DNA from: Marinomonas arctica
GTDB lineage: Bacteria > Pseudomonadota > Gammaproteobacteria > Pseudomonadales > Marinomonadaceae
DNA length: 64,000 nt
Assembly: GCF_003259225.1 (NCBI RefSeq)
Contig: NZ_QHJF01000010.1
Span: 124,001 to 188,000 of the forward strand
Reading direction: 5' to 3'
Under the pieces are notes generated by a model. It was not told the DNA's origin. It was given only the letters and a program-made list of their open reading frames with translations, and made no database searches. The first letter of the stretch is position 1, and each line of letters begins with the position of its first letter. Positions 25,976-36,793 of this stretch are shown here, piece after piece. The position numbers and the translations under genes were made by a program.

Positions 25976-27262
25976 ATGCCTACTGCACAAAACAGCCAAC
26001 CTACTCATTATTCCGTATTAATTGTCGGCGGTGGTCAAGCCGGTTTGTCCATGAGTGCTTGCTTGCAAGAGCAGGACATTGACCATCTAATTTTTGAAAA
26101 AAATACCATGATGCACAGCTGGAAAACCCAACGTTGGGATTCCTTCACCTTGGTAACACCTAACTGGCAATGTGAACTGCCAAATCATCCTTATGATGGA
26201 AATGATCCAAAAGGCTTTATGAAGCGAGAAGAGATCATTGGCTATTTGGATCGTTTTGCCGCCAAAGTCAAACCGCCAATTTTAGAAGGCGTGAGCGTTG
26301 AGAAAGTCAGCAAAATGGACAATGGTCAATTCCGTGTGGTTACCACAAAAGGGGAGTTTACGGGCGACCAAGTGGTGATTGCCTCTGGTGGCTACTTGAA
26401 GCCGATTATTCCTCGCATGGCAGAACGCATTCCAGAAAGCGTACTTCAGATTCACTCTAACCAATATAAAAACTCACAGCAATTGCCTGATGGTGCGGTG
26501 CTGGTCGTGGGGTCGGGTCAGTCTGGCGCGCAAATCGCCGAAGATCTGCATATTGATGGTAAAAAAGTCTTTCTGGCGACGGGTAATGCACCGCGTGTTG
26601 CTCGCTTATATCGCGGTAAAGATGTGGTGGAATGGCTGGATGACATGGGCTATTACCAAAAATCTGTGGATGAACATCCATTGCGTGAAGGGGTTCGTGA
26701 TAACACCAACCACTATGTTACAGGGCGCGACGGCGGTCGAGAAATTGACCTGCGTAAATTTGCCTTGGAAGGCATGGAGCTGTTTGGTTTGATGGAAAAT
26801 TACCAAGACGGCCAATTGATTTTCAAACCCAACTTAACAGCGAATTTAGACGCTGCTGACGATACCTACAAAAACATCAATGCGCGCATCGATGCTTATA
26901 TCGAAAAAAATGGCATTAATGCCCCCGTTGAACCGACATATCAGCCAGTGTGGGAACCAAAAGAAGAGCGTGAAAACTTGGATTTAGCGGTCTCTGGCAT
27001 TACCAGTATTATTTGGTGTATTGGCTTTACTCCAGACTTTTCTTGGCTGGATTTACCTGTTTTCAACGGCATGGGCGCGCCAGTGCATCGCCGTGGTGTG
27101 ACGAACGAAAAAGGCGTGTACTTTATTGGTTTGCCTTGGTTGTACACTTGGGGATCAGGTCGATTTTCTGGCGTGGCGGCCGATGCGGCCTACCTTAGCA
27201 ATGTGATTCGTCAGGCTGTAGAAGAAAAAGAATCGACTGAATCTTTGTCTGAGGCGTCTTAA
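25976..27262 (+). CDS. nitH: FAD-dependent oxidoreductase, MSMEG_0569 family
   Basis: A 428-residue flavin-containing monooxygenase-like protein. The FAD motif IVGGGQAGLSMS lies near residues 15-26, and the NADPH-binding motif VVGSGQSGAQIAEDL near residues 176-190. It ends with an FMO-like GLPWLYTWGSGRFSGVAADA. It is the last canonical Nit1C gene and is followed after 1 bp by the LnmK-like gene, so the operon continues. It probably oxygenates or oxidises a pathway intermediate. Confidence 0.88.
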   Translation: MPTAQNSQPTHYSVLIVGGGQAGLSMSACLQEQDIDHLIFEKNTMMHSWKTQRWDSFTLVTPNWQCELPNHPYDGNDPKGFMKREEIIGYLDRFAAKVKPPILEGVSVEKVSKMDNGQFRVVTTKGEFTGDQVVIASGGYLKPIIPRMAERIPESVLQIHSNQYKNSQQLPDGAVLVVGSGQSGAQIAEDLHIDGKKVFLATGNAPRVARLYRGKDVVEWLDDMGYYQKSVDEHPLREGVRDNTNHYVTGRDGGREIDLRKFALEGMELFGLMENYQDGQLIFKPNLTANLDAADDTYKNINARIDAYIEKNGINAPVEPTYQPVWEPKEERENLDLAVSGITSIIWCIGFTPDFSWLDLPVFNGMGAPVHRRGVTNEKGVYFIGLPWLYTWGSGRFSGVAADAAYLSNVIRQAVEEKESTESLSEAS

Positions 27263-27263
27263 T

Positions 27264-28214
27264 ATGGCAGAAAAATCAATGGATTACGTTTCTATCTCGC
27301 AAGACTATTTTATTGGGATGCCACAGTTAGCCTTGGGCGGTTTGAGTGAAAACTGGCTACTCAAAGAATGCGGTCATCAACATTGGCTTGCGTTAGCAAA
27401 ACGCCTTGATTTACCTGCTCCAAACTTTGTCGACCAACAAGATCGGCATATGTACGCCGCGTTTCTCGTGGTGAAAATCAGTAACGCGGCATTGCATCAA
27501 GTGACTGAAAACAGCCGATTATGGATTGAGACGCAGCTGACGCGTGTCTCGCCATCTCGCTCGTATAGCCGTCATGACCTTTACCTTGAAGGCGTGGGGG
27601 CTGATAGGCAATGCATAGCTCAAGTGGCATTGTTATCCAGCTTTGTCAGCCGATCCGAGCTTGGCAATAATCAAAGTGTTGCCCGTAGCGAAATGGCGAA
27701 GGGCGATTGGTCTGCCAACAAGGCGGCAAGCCAAATGATGGCTCTGCACAAAGCAGGGCGAACTTTGCCAGATACGGCGTTATCTGTCAGCGAGGAGCCT
27801 TTTGTTTATCAGCCTTGTCCTTATGCGGATTTTAATGGCGCGGACTTTTTATATTTCGCGCAATTTCAAGCCGTGATGGATCGCGCCGAGCGTTTTTTAC
27901 AATCGGATTTACAAGCGCTTAATCACACTTCTGAGCGAAACCGCTTGGCCTTATGGCAAACCGTTGAACGCACTATTTGTTACTACGGCAATATCAATCT
28001 AGACGATGGATTAGAAGCCAACCTGTATGCCATGCCATCTGCTGATCAAGACACCTCATTGCTGAGCCATTGCGGACGTCTTTATCGTCAATCGGATCAC
28101 GCTCTTATTGCCAATGTCATCACTCGAAAACGATTTCTGGATCATTCACTTGTCCGGTTTCAAGAGAAGCAAGCTAGTTTAAAAAGCTCAACAGATGTAG
28201 GAGCCGAATCATGA
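27264..28214 (+). CDS. LnmK/Pnap_2097-like double-hotdog protein
   Basis: A 316-residue protein with two similar halves. The opening IGMPQLALGGLSENWLLKECGHQHW and RVSPSRSYSRHDLYLEG in the first half, and the second half from QPCPYADFNGADFLYFAQFQAVMDRAE, recall the LnmK and Pnap_2097 families of hotdog-fold biosynthetic proteins. LnmK is a methylmalonyl-CoA decarboxylase and acyltransferase. The family call is from memory of motifs, so moderate. The neighbour on its 3' side is an acyl-CoA mutase whose start overlaps it by four bases. That pairing strengthens a role on a branched-chain acyl-CoA or acyl carrier substrate. Confidence 0.5.
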   Translation: MAEKSMDYVSISQDYFIGMPQLALGGLSENWLLKECGHQHWLALAKRLDLPAPNFVDQQDRHMYAAFLVVKISNAALHQVTENSRLWIETQLTRVSPSRSYSRHDLYLEGVGADRQCIAQVALLSSFVSRSELGNNQSVARSEMAKGDWSANKAASQMMALHKAGRTLPDTALSVSEEPFVYQPCPYADFNGADFLYFAQFQAVMDRAERFLQSDLQALNHTSERNRLALWQTVERTICYYGNINLDDGLEANLYAMPSADQDTSLLSHCGRLYRQSDHALIANVITRKRFLDHSLVRFQEKQASLKSSTDVGAES

Positions 28215-30280
28215 AAGCGCCTTCTTTAGCCAAGATCGAAGGCGTGTATTCGGTAGCACCCGAAACGGCTGACTCTTGGCGTGATGCCCATGGAAAGGCG
28301 CCTTTTGTGCGTGGCCCATATGAAAAAATGTATCAGCAAAAGCCTTGGACGATTCGTCAGTACGCCGGTTTTGAAGGAGCACTGGAAACCAATGCATTTT
28401 TTAAGCGCGCCTTGTCGCAAGGGCAAACGGGTTTATCTGTGGCGTTTGATTTACCCACGCATTTAGGTTTTGATTCGGACCATGATCTGGCGGCCGCCGA
28501 TGTGGGTCGAACGGGCGTCGCCATTGATTCTGTTGAAGACATGGCGGTGTTGTTTGATGGTATTGATCTTGGCAATGTCAGTGTGTCCATGACGATGAAT
28601 GGCGCAGTACTGCCCATTATGGCGTGTTTTATTGTCGCTGCCGAAGAACAGGGCGTAGCACCCGATAAGCTTAGCGGTACCATTCAAAATGATATTCTCA
28701 AAGAGTACATCGCCCGCAATACCTATATTCACTCACCGGATTTTTCCATGGGTGTGGTGTCCGACGTGGTGGCTTATTGTTCTGCACACATGCCACGTTT
28801 TAATAGCATGTCGATTTCGGGTTATCACTTCCAAGAAGCGGGAGCATCCCCAGAGCTTGAATTGGCGCTGACTATGGCCAATGCGCGAGCGTATTTAACC
28901 CACTTTCAGCAGCAAGGTATCGACCTTGAATTCGTTGCTAAACGCTTGAGTTTTTTCTTTGGCCTTGGCATGAGTTTCTATAAAGAGGTGGCAAAGTTAA
29001 GAGCCGCGCGCTTTTTATGGAGCGAGTTATTAGACGAGTTTAGCATTCGTTCCGAGAATGCTAAACGGCTGAAAATGCATTGCCAAACCTCGGGTGTGTC
29101 GCTAACCGAAAGTTCACCGCTCAATAACATTGTGCGTACAACTATCGAAGCCATGGCTGGCGTTTTCGGCGGTACGCAATCCCTGCATACCAACTCTTAT
29201 GATGAAGCAATCTCTTTGCCTTCGGATCAAGCCAGTAAAGTGGCGTTAGAAACACAATTCATTCTGCAACATGAAACAGGCATCGGCGATGTAGTCGACC
29301 CTTGGGGCGGTTCTTATATGATGGAAAGCGCGACCCAAAGCATGATCGAGTATGTGCGAACCATGCAAAAGAACATAGAGACAGAAGGCGGAGTGTTAGC
29401 GCTGGTGGCATCGGGCCAATTAACGACTTTTATTCATCGGCAAGCGTTACAAACCGCCATGGACGAAGAGGCGCTAAACAAAAAAATCGTTGGCAAAAAT
29501 TGCTATCAAAGTCCGACATCGAGCCCTCAACATCAGCGTGTGATCGCCTCGGACAAAACGCTGTTGCAACAATCGAAAAAGCTCGCCCAGTTAAAATTAA
29601 AGCGTGATGATGGTGCCGTTAAACGTGCTTTGCAGGCGTTGCAAGCCGCAGCGAGAAGCAAGCAAAACCTCATGCCTTTTACCATTGATGCAATCCGAGT
29701 CAGAGCCACCGTTGGGGAATGCATCAAGGCGCTGACTGATGAAGCCTCGCGTTACCTGAAACCAGAGTACATAGAATCGGCGCCGTTTTGCACGCATCTT
29801 GATGCGGACATAGTTAAGCGCTATCAAACCTTGTCTAGTCAGCTAGATCGACCGCTGCGCTTTTTGATCGCTAAAGTAGGATTGGACGGCCACGATCGAG
29901 GTGCGAAAGTGATTGTCTCTTTACTTCGAGACCTTGGTATCGAAGTGGATTACTTGCCCATTTTTGCGAGCATTGACGACATTATTCAGCAAGATGCGAT
30001 GTGTCCATACGATGGTATTGGCTTATCGATTTTATCGGGAGCGCATATTCATTTTATTACACAAATCACTCAAAAAATTCGTACTGATTGCCCCATTTTC
30101 GTTGGTGGCGTGATTCCTACCTCAGATAAAAATACATTAGAGAAGATCGGCGTTGAAGTTGTTTTTACGGCGAAGCATAGCCTAAATGATATTGCTATTA
30201 GTCTGTATGACACTCTTGTCGTAGCAACAAAGATAAAGGTTAATCGGTTTGAAAATCAGCGAATTATGAAAGGATGTTAG
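28211..30280 (+). CDS. Adenosylcobalamin-dependent acyl-CoA mutase, single chain
   Basis: The 689-residue protein combines the mutase barrel (residues 1-510) and a C-terminal B12 domain with DGHDRG (D559-G564, base-off His561) and the [10 protein letters not shown] and FVGGVIP segments. Against human methylmalonyl-CoA mutase, the substrate-carboxylate residues Y110, R228 and H265 align with Y51, R169 and H206 with identical spacing. So a dicarboxylic acyl-CoA such as methylmalonyl- or ethylmalonyl-CoA is likely. The usual THRGYDSD is THLGFDSD here, so it is not an ordinary copy. It is cotranscribed with Nit1C genes. No epimerase or G-protein chaperone is adjacent. Confidence 0.85.
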   Translation: MKAPSLAKIEGVYSVAPETADSWRDAHGKAPFVRGPYEKMYQQKPWTIRQYAGFEGALETNAFFKRALSQGQTGLSVAFDLPTHLGFDSDHDLAAADVGRTGVAIDSVEDMAVLFDGIDLGNVSVSMTMNGAVLPIMACFIVAAEEQGVAPDKLSGTIQNDILKEYIARNTYIHSPDFSMGVVSDVVAYCSAHMPRFNSMSISGYHFQEAGASPELELALTMANARAYLTHFQQQGIDLEFVAKRLSFFFGLGMSFYKEVAKLRAARFLWSELLDEFSIRSENAKRLKMHCQTSGVSLTESSPLNNIVRTTIEAMAGVFGGTQSLHTNSYDEAISLPSDQASKVALETQFILQHETGIGDVVDPWGGSYMMESATQSMIEYVRTMQKNIETEGGVLALVASGQLTTFIHRQALQTAMDEEALNKKIVGKNCYQSPTSSPQHQRVIASDKTLLQQSKKLAQLKLKRDDGAVKRALQALQAAARSKQNLMPFTIDAIRVRATVGECIKALTDEASRYLKPEYIESAPFCTHLDADIVKRYQTLSSQLDRPLRFLIAKVGLDGHDRGAKVIVSLLRDLGIEVDYLPIFASIDDIIQQDAMCPYDGIGLSILSGAHIHFITQITQKIRTDCPIFVGGVIPTSDKNTLEKIGVEVVFTAKHSLNDIAISLYDTLVVATKIKVNRFENQRIMKGC

Positions 30281-30282
30281 AG

Positions 30283-31530
30283 ATGAAAATAACGACTTTA
30301 TTGAGTCAATTCATTGGTCAGCAAGCTCTTGGTCATCAAGTGATCGAAAGCTTATCGTCTCCCGCTTTTATTAATTGCTTAGGTTCAGGCCGAAACAAAG
30401 GCTTGGCTTTTGTGAACAGCGCCATGTTGAAGGCGCTAGGCTATAAATCGGCGGCTCAGTTAAAGGGTAAACATCTTAATACTATTTTGAATGAGGTTCA
30501 GCCGGGCGGCAGAACCCGTGATGAGATGATGGATGAAGGTAAAGTTCAGCTGAAAAAGTATCAATATTGGCGTGGTGGTTTAACCTATAAAAAAGCCGAT
30601 GGCAGTACTTTTACCACATCCGCCATTGTGACCTTGAGCATGGTGGGTAAAACGCCTTATACGATTTCGATTTTGGAAAATAAAGAGCTGTTAGAAGGTT
30701 TTACTAATCAATTTAAAGACGATGTAGAAAGTGTCTCCAATGACATTAATGAATCGGCAGCCAGCCTCAATACGTCATCTGAGCATTTGGTAACAGCGAT
30801 TCAAACGACACTAAAAGAAGCGCAACGAACCTTGGAAATAACCGATGCCTCGGCACAAAACATGCAAACGCTTTCGACCTCTGTGGGAGAGTTATGGGAA
30901 GGGTCAAAAGTGATCTCCGAAAAGATTTCTCAAGCAACAGATGCTTCTTTAAGTGGTGTTGAAGAGGCGCAGCGTTCGGATGCTCTGATTCAGAAAATGT
31001 CGTCTGCGGCGGTGAATATTGGCGAAGTCATCGGGTTAATAAAATCCATCGCGGATCAAACCAATCTCTTGGCCTTGAACGCGGCGATTGAAGCCGCCCG
31101 AGCTGGTGAAGCAGGGCGAGGCTTTGCTGTGGTGGCGTCAGAGGTGAAAAACCTTGCTTCGCAAACTTCTCAAGCCACCGACAGTATTTCCGATCAAATT
31201 GAATTGGTTCGAACCACGATAGAACAAACCATCAAAGGATTAGAAAGCACGTCAGTGATTATTAATCAGATTAATAATATTTCCCAAGAAGTGGCCGACA
31301 GTGTTCAGCTTCAACGAACGTCGACCCACGACATTCGTGAAAGGTTGAATGTGTTGGTTCATCAAGCAGAGGATGCTCAGCAGTCATCTAGTGAGATTTA
31401 TCATCAAGCGCAAAGCGTCAACGACGAAGCCTTACAGATGAGCCAATCGGTAGAATCACTAAATGGCCAAGCTAAGATGTTAAGGGAAAAATCTACTTTC
31501 TTTATTAATCAGTTATTGCAGCGGTCATAA
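30283..31530 (+). CDS. Soluble PAS-domain methyl-accepting chemotaxis protein
   Basis: The 415-residue protein has a PAS-like sensor (residues ~15-140, [31 protein letters not shown]) and an MCP signalling hairpin with the conserved tip [36 protein letters not shown]. No transmembrane segment or signal peptide is present, so it is cytoplasmic. AAAGGA precedes the ATG at 30283, two bases after the mutase stop. Being the last gene of the operon, it may steer the cell by the internal state of the nitrile pathway. A start at 30274 is possible. Confidence 0.85.
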   Translation: MKITTLLSQFIGQQALGHQVIESLSSPAFINCLGSGRNKGLAFVNSAMLKALGYKSAAQLKGKHLNTILNEVQPGGRTRDEMMDEGKVQLKKYQYWRGGLTYKKADGSTFTTSAIVTLSMVGKTPYTISILENKELLEGFTNQFKDDVESVSNDINESAASLNTSSEHLVTAIQTTLKEAQRTLEITDASAQNMQTLSTSVGELWEGSKVISEKISQATDASLSGVEEAQRSDALIQKMSSAAVNIGEVIGLIKSIADQTNLLALNAAIEAARAGEAGRGFAVVASEVKNLASQTSQATDSISDQIELVRTTIEQTIKGLESTSVIINQINNISQEVADSVQLQRTSTHDIRERLNVLVHQAEDAQQSSSEIYHQAQSVNDEALQMSQSVESLNGQAKMLREKSTFFINQLLQRS

Positions 31531-31588
31531 AGGCTTTGTCAGAGTTCATATGGTTAGGAGCATAAATAATCCCTTGATATTTTCGTTG

Positions 31589-32482
31589 TTAGGGCTCAGA
31601 AATGGCACGGATAATGAGGTCACGAAACCAGCGATGGGAGGCGGATTCGTTGTGACGCGATTGCCAATGCAGGGCAACGCTAAAGGCGGGGACGTCAAAG
31701 GGCAAATCGTAAATGGCTAGTTGATTGTTCTGAGCAAAAAAGAGGGCGATGCGATAGGGAAGTATCGCCAATAAGTCGGCTTTTGCTAAGACAGAAGGCA
31801 GAATCAAAAAGTGTGATACTTCTAGGCTGATCTTTCGCTTAGCACCAATTTGAGCCAATACGTCTTCTGTCGCGCCATGACCTAAGTTATTTGTAACAAG
31901 CGCATGTTTGTGTGCAATAAACGCTTCCATGGTTAATTTTTTATCTGAGGCAAACTGTTTGTGGCGTACACAGACATAGTGTTCTTCAAGCATGACATGA
32001 CGTTGTATGTGTTGTCCTTCTATGGGACGACTGCAAATAACCGCGTCAATTTTTCCTGATGACATCCATTCGTCGACTTTGTCTATTTCCAGTGGAATGA
32101 CTTTCACTTCAATATTAGGCGCTTCTATTTGCAAGCGAGCGAAGATAGCAGGCAATAGTGCCATTTCACCCAAGTCCGTCATCGCGACTCTAAAGCGTTT
32201 ATGAGATACCAAGGGATCAAATGTCTGAACATTTGCCACCGTGTTTTCTATCATGCTCAAAGAATGACTGAATTCTTCATAAAGTTGTTGAGAGATAGCC
32301 GTAGGCTCCATGCCGTTTTTATTGCGAATGAAGAGCTTGTCTTTGAATAGGTCACGTAATCGAGATAGGGCATAGCTAACGGAGGGTTGTGTTACAAACA
32401 ATAGATCAGCTGTCTTAGTCACACTTCGGGTTTCATACAGGATCACAAAAGTACGAATAAGATTTAGGTCTATATTTGACAT
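31589..32482 (-). CDS. LysR-family regulator of mdlC and probably TRAP operon
   Basis: The 297-residue protein has an N-terminal winged HTH (NLIRTFVILYETRSVTKTADLLFVTQPSVSYALSRLRDLF) and a periplasmic-binding-like effector domain. It is divergent from the benzoylformate decarboxylase gene with 101 bp between starts. A 50-bp block beginning at its own start codon is repeated upstream of the TRAP transporter operon, so both are probable targets. The effector is presumably an aromatic 2-oxo or hydroxy acid. Confidence 0.88.
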   Translation of the reverse strand: MSNIDLNLIRTFVILYETRSVTKTADLLFVTQPSVSYALSRLRDLFKDKLFIRNKNGMEPTAISQQLYEEFSHSLSMIENTVANVQTFDPLVSHKRFRVAMTDLGEMALLPAIFARLQIEAPNIEVKVIPLEIDKVDEWMSSGKIDAVICSRPIEGQHIQRHVMLEEHYVCVRHKQFASDKKLTMEAFIAHKHALVTNNLGHGATEDVLAQIGAKRKISLEVSHFLILPSVLAKADLLAILPYRIALFFAQNNQLAIYDLPFDVPAFSVALHWQSRHNESASHRWFRDLIIRAISEP

Positions 32483-32529
32483 GATAAATACTATCTATTT
32501 TGGTTAGAAAAAATATCGATTTGTTCAAT
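32480..32529 (+). promoter_or_regulatory. Shared 50-bp regulatory block A (mdlC promoter)
   Basis: Matches the minus strand of 40000-39951 at 43 of 50 positions by my count, without gaps. It contains AAATAC-TAT-CTATTT, an imperfect palindrome that is perfect (AAATAG...CTATTT) in the other copy. It probably holds the LysR binding site and -35/-10 region for mdlC. Confidence 0.65.
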
Positions 32530-32562
32530 TAAAGCAGGAGGGATAAGGTTATTCAATCGTGA

Positions 32563-34170
<1,608 letters not shown>

Positions 34171-34203
34171 ACGGTCATTTTATTGATTTAGGAGTAATGC
34201 AAA

Positions 34204-35178
34204 ATGTCGACACAGACCAAGAAAAACTTTGGTGCATTTGGTCAGCAACCGAATATTGTTGTGGTCGGGGCTGGAGCAATGGGGTGTTACTTTGGTGGGA
34301 TGCTGACGAAAGCGGGCCATCAAGTGACATTTGTTGATGTTAATCCAGAGCAAATTGCGCTGATTAATCAGCGCGGTGTGGTTCTGGAAACCGATGATGG
34401 TTCGTATGAAATGCCAGCTCGCGCTGCCTTAGCAAAAGATGTAATCCAGTCAGCCGACTTGGTGGTACTTTTCACTAAGACAATTCATACCATTGGTGCG
34501 ATGGAATCTATTCGTCATATTTTGACAGACAAGACGGTTGTTTTATCTCTACAAAATGGCCTTGGCAATGCTGAACGTATAGGTCAATTTGTGAACCCTG
34601 ATCAAATTGTGGTGGGTACAACATTGGTTCCGGCCGATTTGAAAGGTCCCGGTCATGTGGCATCGCACGGTCCATCCAGTTCGCACATTATGGATTCGAC
34701 GTTAAATAATCCTGAGTGGCTGTCTGATTTGTCTGATATGTTTAATCAAGCGGAACTCACGACCAATATTGATCCTGAAATTATGACGGTGATTTGGTCG
34801 AAAGTCGCCTTTAATGCGGCATTGAACGCCATTTGTTCCATTACAGGTTCGTCTACTGGTGGTCTAACACCGTCGCCAGCGTTTAAAGAACTCGCTAAGC
34901 AGGTAGTCCATGAAACTGTGCGGGTGGGGAAAGCTAACGGCGTAACCTTGGATGAAAACTATATTTGGAACAATGTGGAAATGGCCATGCGTGAGCACCC
35001 TAACCACAAGCCTTCTATGTTGCAAGACATTGAAGCGGCGCGAGCAACGGAGGTGGATGCTATTAATGGTGCCATTGTCGAAGCCGCATGCTTTGCGGGA
35101 TTACAAGCCCCAGTGAATCAAACCTTGGCACAATTGGTTCGACTCTCTGAGCAAGTTGCCAAGAATAAAAAGTCTTAG
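34204..35178 (+). CDS. Ketopantoate reductase-family dehydrogenase
   Basis: A 324-residue NAD(P)H-dependent 2-oxoacid reductase of the PanE/ApbA family. The Rossmann motif GAGAMGCYFGGML starts near residue 21, and family hallmarks KTIHT, QNGLGN, KVAFNAALNAI and DIEAARATEVDAINGAIV follow. Its place after mdlC suggests a catabolic 2-oxoacid or hydroxyacid step rather than pantothenate synthesis (panB and panC lie elsewhere in the window). A strong terminator follows. Confidence 0.85.
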   Translation: MSTQTKKNFGAFGQQPNIVVVGAGAMGCYFGGMLTKAGHQVTFVDVNPEQIALINQRGVVLETDDGSYEMPARAALAKDVIQSADLVVLFTKTIHTIGAMESIRHILTDKTVVLSLQNGLGNAERIGQFVNPDQIVVGTTLVPADLKGPGHVASHGPSSSHIMDSTLNNPEWLSDLSDMFNQAELTTNIDPEIMTVIWSKVAFNAALNAICSITGSSTGGLTPSPAFKELAKQVVHETVRVGKANGVTLDENYIWNNVEMAMREHPNHKPSMLQDIEAARATEVDAINGAIVEAACFAGLQAPVNQTLAQLVRLSEQVAKNKKS

Positions 35179-35207
35179 TAAGACAACGACTAAGGTTTAC
35201 TCTTTCG

Positions 35208-35242
35208 CCACCTTATTGGAACTCTGGTAAGGTGGTTTTTTT
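35208..35242 (+). terminator. Terminator of the mdlC operon
   Basis: CCACCTTA (35208-35215) and TAAGGTGG (35228-35235) form a perfect stem followed by seven T. Confidence 0.9.
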
Positions 35243-35459
35243 GGCCTCTCTTTCAGATCGAACGCTGCACAATATAAGGTAAAGTGTTACTTTTCTGCAC
35301 CAAAAAAAAGCGCAATTATGGTTCTCATTTAATAGAGTTTGTTTCTGATCAATTAACCCGAATAAATCGTAAATTTATCAATGATTTATACATAATAACT
35401 GGGGGCTTTAATTGGTGTGAATATTGCTTGTTTTTAGTATGTTCTAGGAGGCATGAATC

Positions 35460-36380
35460 ATGAATTCCATGAAGTTAAGCGAGTTTGAACAACGTGTATC
35501 CCGCTCCATTTTGAACCTTGAGTGTATGGCAGAAAACGACTGCCATTTTGAAGGCGGCTTAGCTGAAAAGCGTTTGGGGCAGCTGATGATTTGTGATATC
35601 AATGCGTCACGTCATCGTGTCGTACGTCGACCAGTGCATTCAGCGCAAGAGGGGGTTGTGGTTACATCGGTTAAATCTGGTCAATGTTTTCTAGAGCGCG
35701 AATACGATCAATTTGAATTTCAAGCAGGTTCGGCATTTTTTTGTCGAGCCAGTGAGTTTTATTCGATAGAAACGTCAGATGGGGTAAATCTAAACACCCT
35801 GTATATTCCACAGAATAAGCTGTCTGTGCCAGAAAATATTTTTTTATCTAAGACGAATTCAAGATTAAATCCTCATATTGACGCATCATACTTAGCTTTA
35901 ATTAATCCATATTTAGAATTGATCTCTCCTCCTGATAATGCGCTATCAAATTATGTTGAAAGCAGCTTTTTGAGTCTTATATCAGGAGTGTTAAGTGCCA
36001 ATGATGACCGTGATATTGTTCAAAGTAGTGATCATGTTTCTTATCTCCTGAAGGAAATGATTGTGCTCGTGGAAAATCATTTGAAACAAGAGTATCTCTC
36101 CCCTGATTTTATTGCTAAGAAAATGGGGTATACATCAAGGTACTTAAATAAAATATTGAGTGTAAAAGGCTTGTCCCTGCTTAAGCTTATTTTTCAAATG
36201 CGAATGGATTATGTGATGGCGGATCTTTTGTCGCCTGAAAACTCTAAAAAAACGATTTGCTCTATCGCTAGTGACTACTGCTTTTATGATAACACTTATT
36301 TTTCTAGGCAATTTAAGGGCTATACAGGATTATCGCCAAAAGAGTTTAGATTGAATAAAGCTCCCATTATATATTCTTAA
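35460..36380 (+). CDS. AraC-family transcription regulator
   Basis: The 306-residue protein has a cupin-like N-terminal sensing half (residues 1-190) and two HTH motifs at the C-terminus (LSPDFIAKKMGYTSRYLNKILSVKG and ICSIASDYCFYDNTYFSRQFKGYTGLSPKEFR). AGGAGG lies eight bases before the ATG. The arrangement resembles the AraC regulators next to nitrilase and mandelate genes. The coding DNA is notably AT-rich in its second half, which may point to transfer. Its target is not shown by the sequence. Confidence 0.88.
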   Translation: MNSMKLSEFEQRVSRSILNLECMAENDCHFEGGLAEKRLGQLMICDINASRHRVVRRPVHSAQEGVVVTSVKSGQCFLEREYDQFEFQAGSAFFCRASEFYSIETSDGVNLNTLYIPQNKLSVPENIFLSKTNSRLNPHIDASYLALINPYLELISPPDNALSNYVESSFLSLISGVLSANDDRDIVQSSDHVSYLLKEMIVLVENHLKQEYLSPDFIAKKMGYTSRYLNKILSVKGLSLLKLIFQMRMDYVMADLLSPENSKKTICSIASDYCFYDNTYFSRQFKGYTGLSPKEFRLNKAPIIYS

Positions 36381-36600
36381 TCTGGCCAATAGTTGAAGCT
36401 TAAAGAGGAGTGGGTGATTTTATTTTCTATGTATGATGTTAAGATATGAGTAATGCTCTAATTTTTAAATTGTACATGAACTATTCATTAGTTCTACGAC
36501 AGTCCGTAATCAAATCAATAATATAATTCGAAAATTTGGCTGTAAAAATCGCACTCATTTAGCTATCATAATAAGCAAAAATTCACATTACTCTAGCAAT

Positions 36601-36789
36601 TTATTCCATAGTGTATGACTCTAATACTTGGGTATGCTTACGGTTTTTTTTGTTCGGATTGTCGACTGCTTTTACCTCAAGGCATCCGTTTACGTATTTA
36701 ACTACGATCACGGTTCCTTTTTTCTTAAGTAAGTGATATGAGCTTGCTGATCTTGGGGTACAAAAAGGCGCACTGTACTCCAAGTTCAT
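36601..36789 (-). CDS. Small hypothetical protein
   Basis: A 62-residue ORF (begins MNLEYSAPFCTPRSAS, ends VLESYTME) that starts four bases after the dctM stop on the same strand. It has no recognisable Shine-Dalgarno and no known domain. The middle is KKKGTVIVVKYVNG...VKAVDNPNKKNRK. It may be a small SH3-like protein or chance; I cannot decide. The adjacent 36381-36600 is AT-rich and empty. Confidence 0.35.
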   Translation of the reverse strand: MNLEYSAPFCTPRSASSYHLLKKKGTVIVVKYVNGCLEVKAVDNPNKKNRKHTQVLESYTME

Positions 36790-36793
36790 ATTG

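Noticed and set aside
28211-30280. Isobutyryl-CoA mutase assignment
   Set aside because: Isobutyryl-type mutases replace the Tyr and Arg that bind the substrate carboxylate; both are kept here (Y51, R169).
34204-35178. Assignment as panE of pantothenate synthesis
   Set aside because: It sits in the mdlC operon far from panB/panC and under the aromatic-acid promoter; only the family level is supported.
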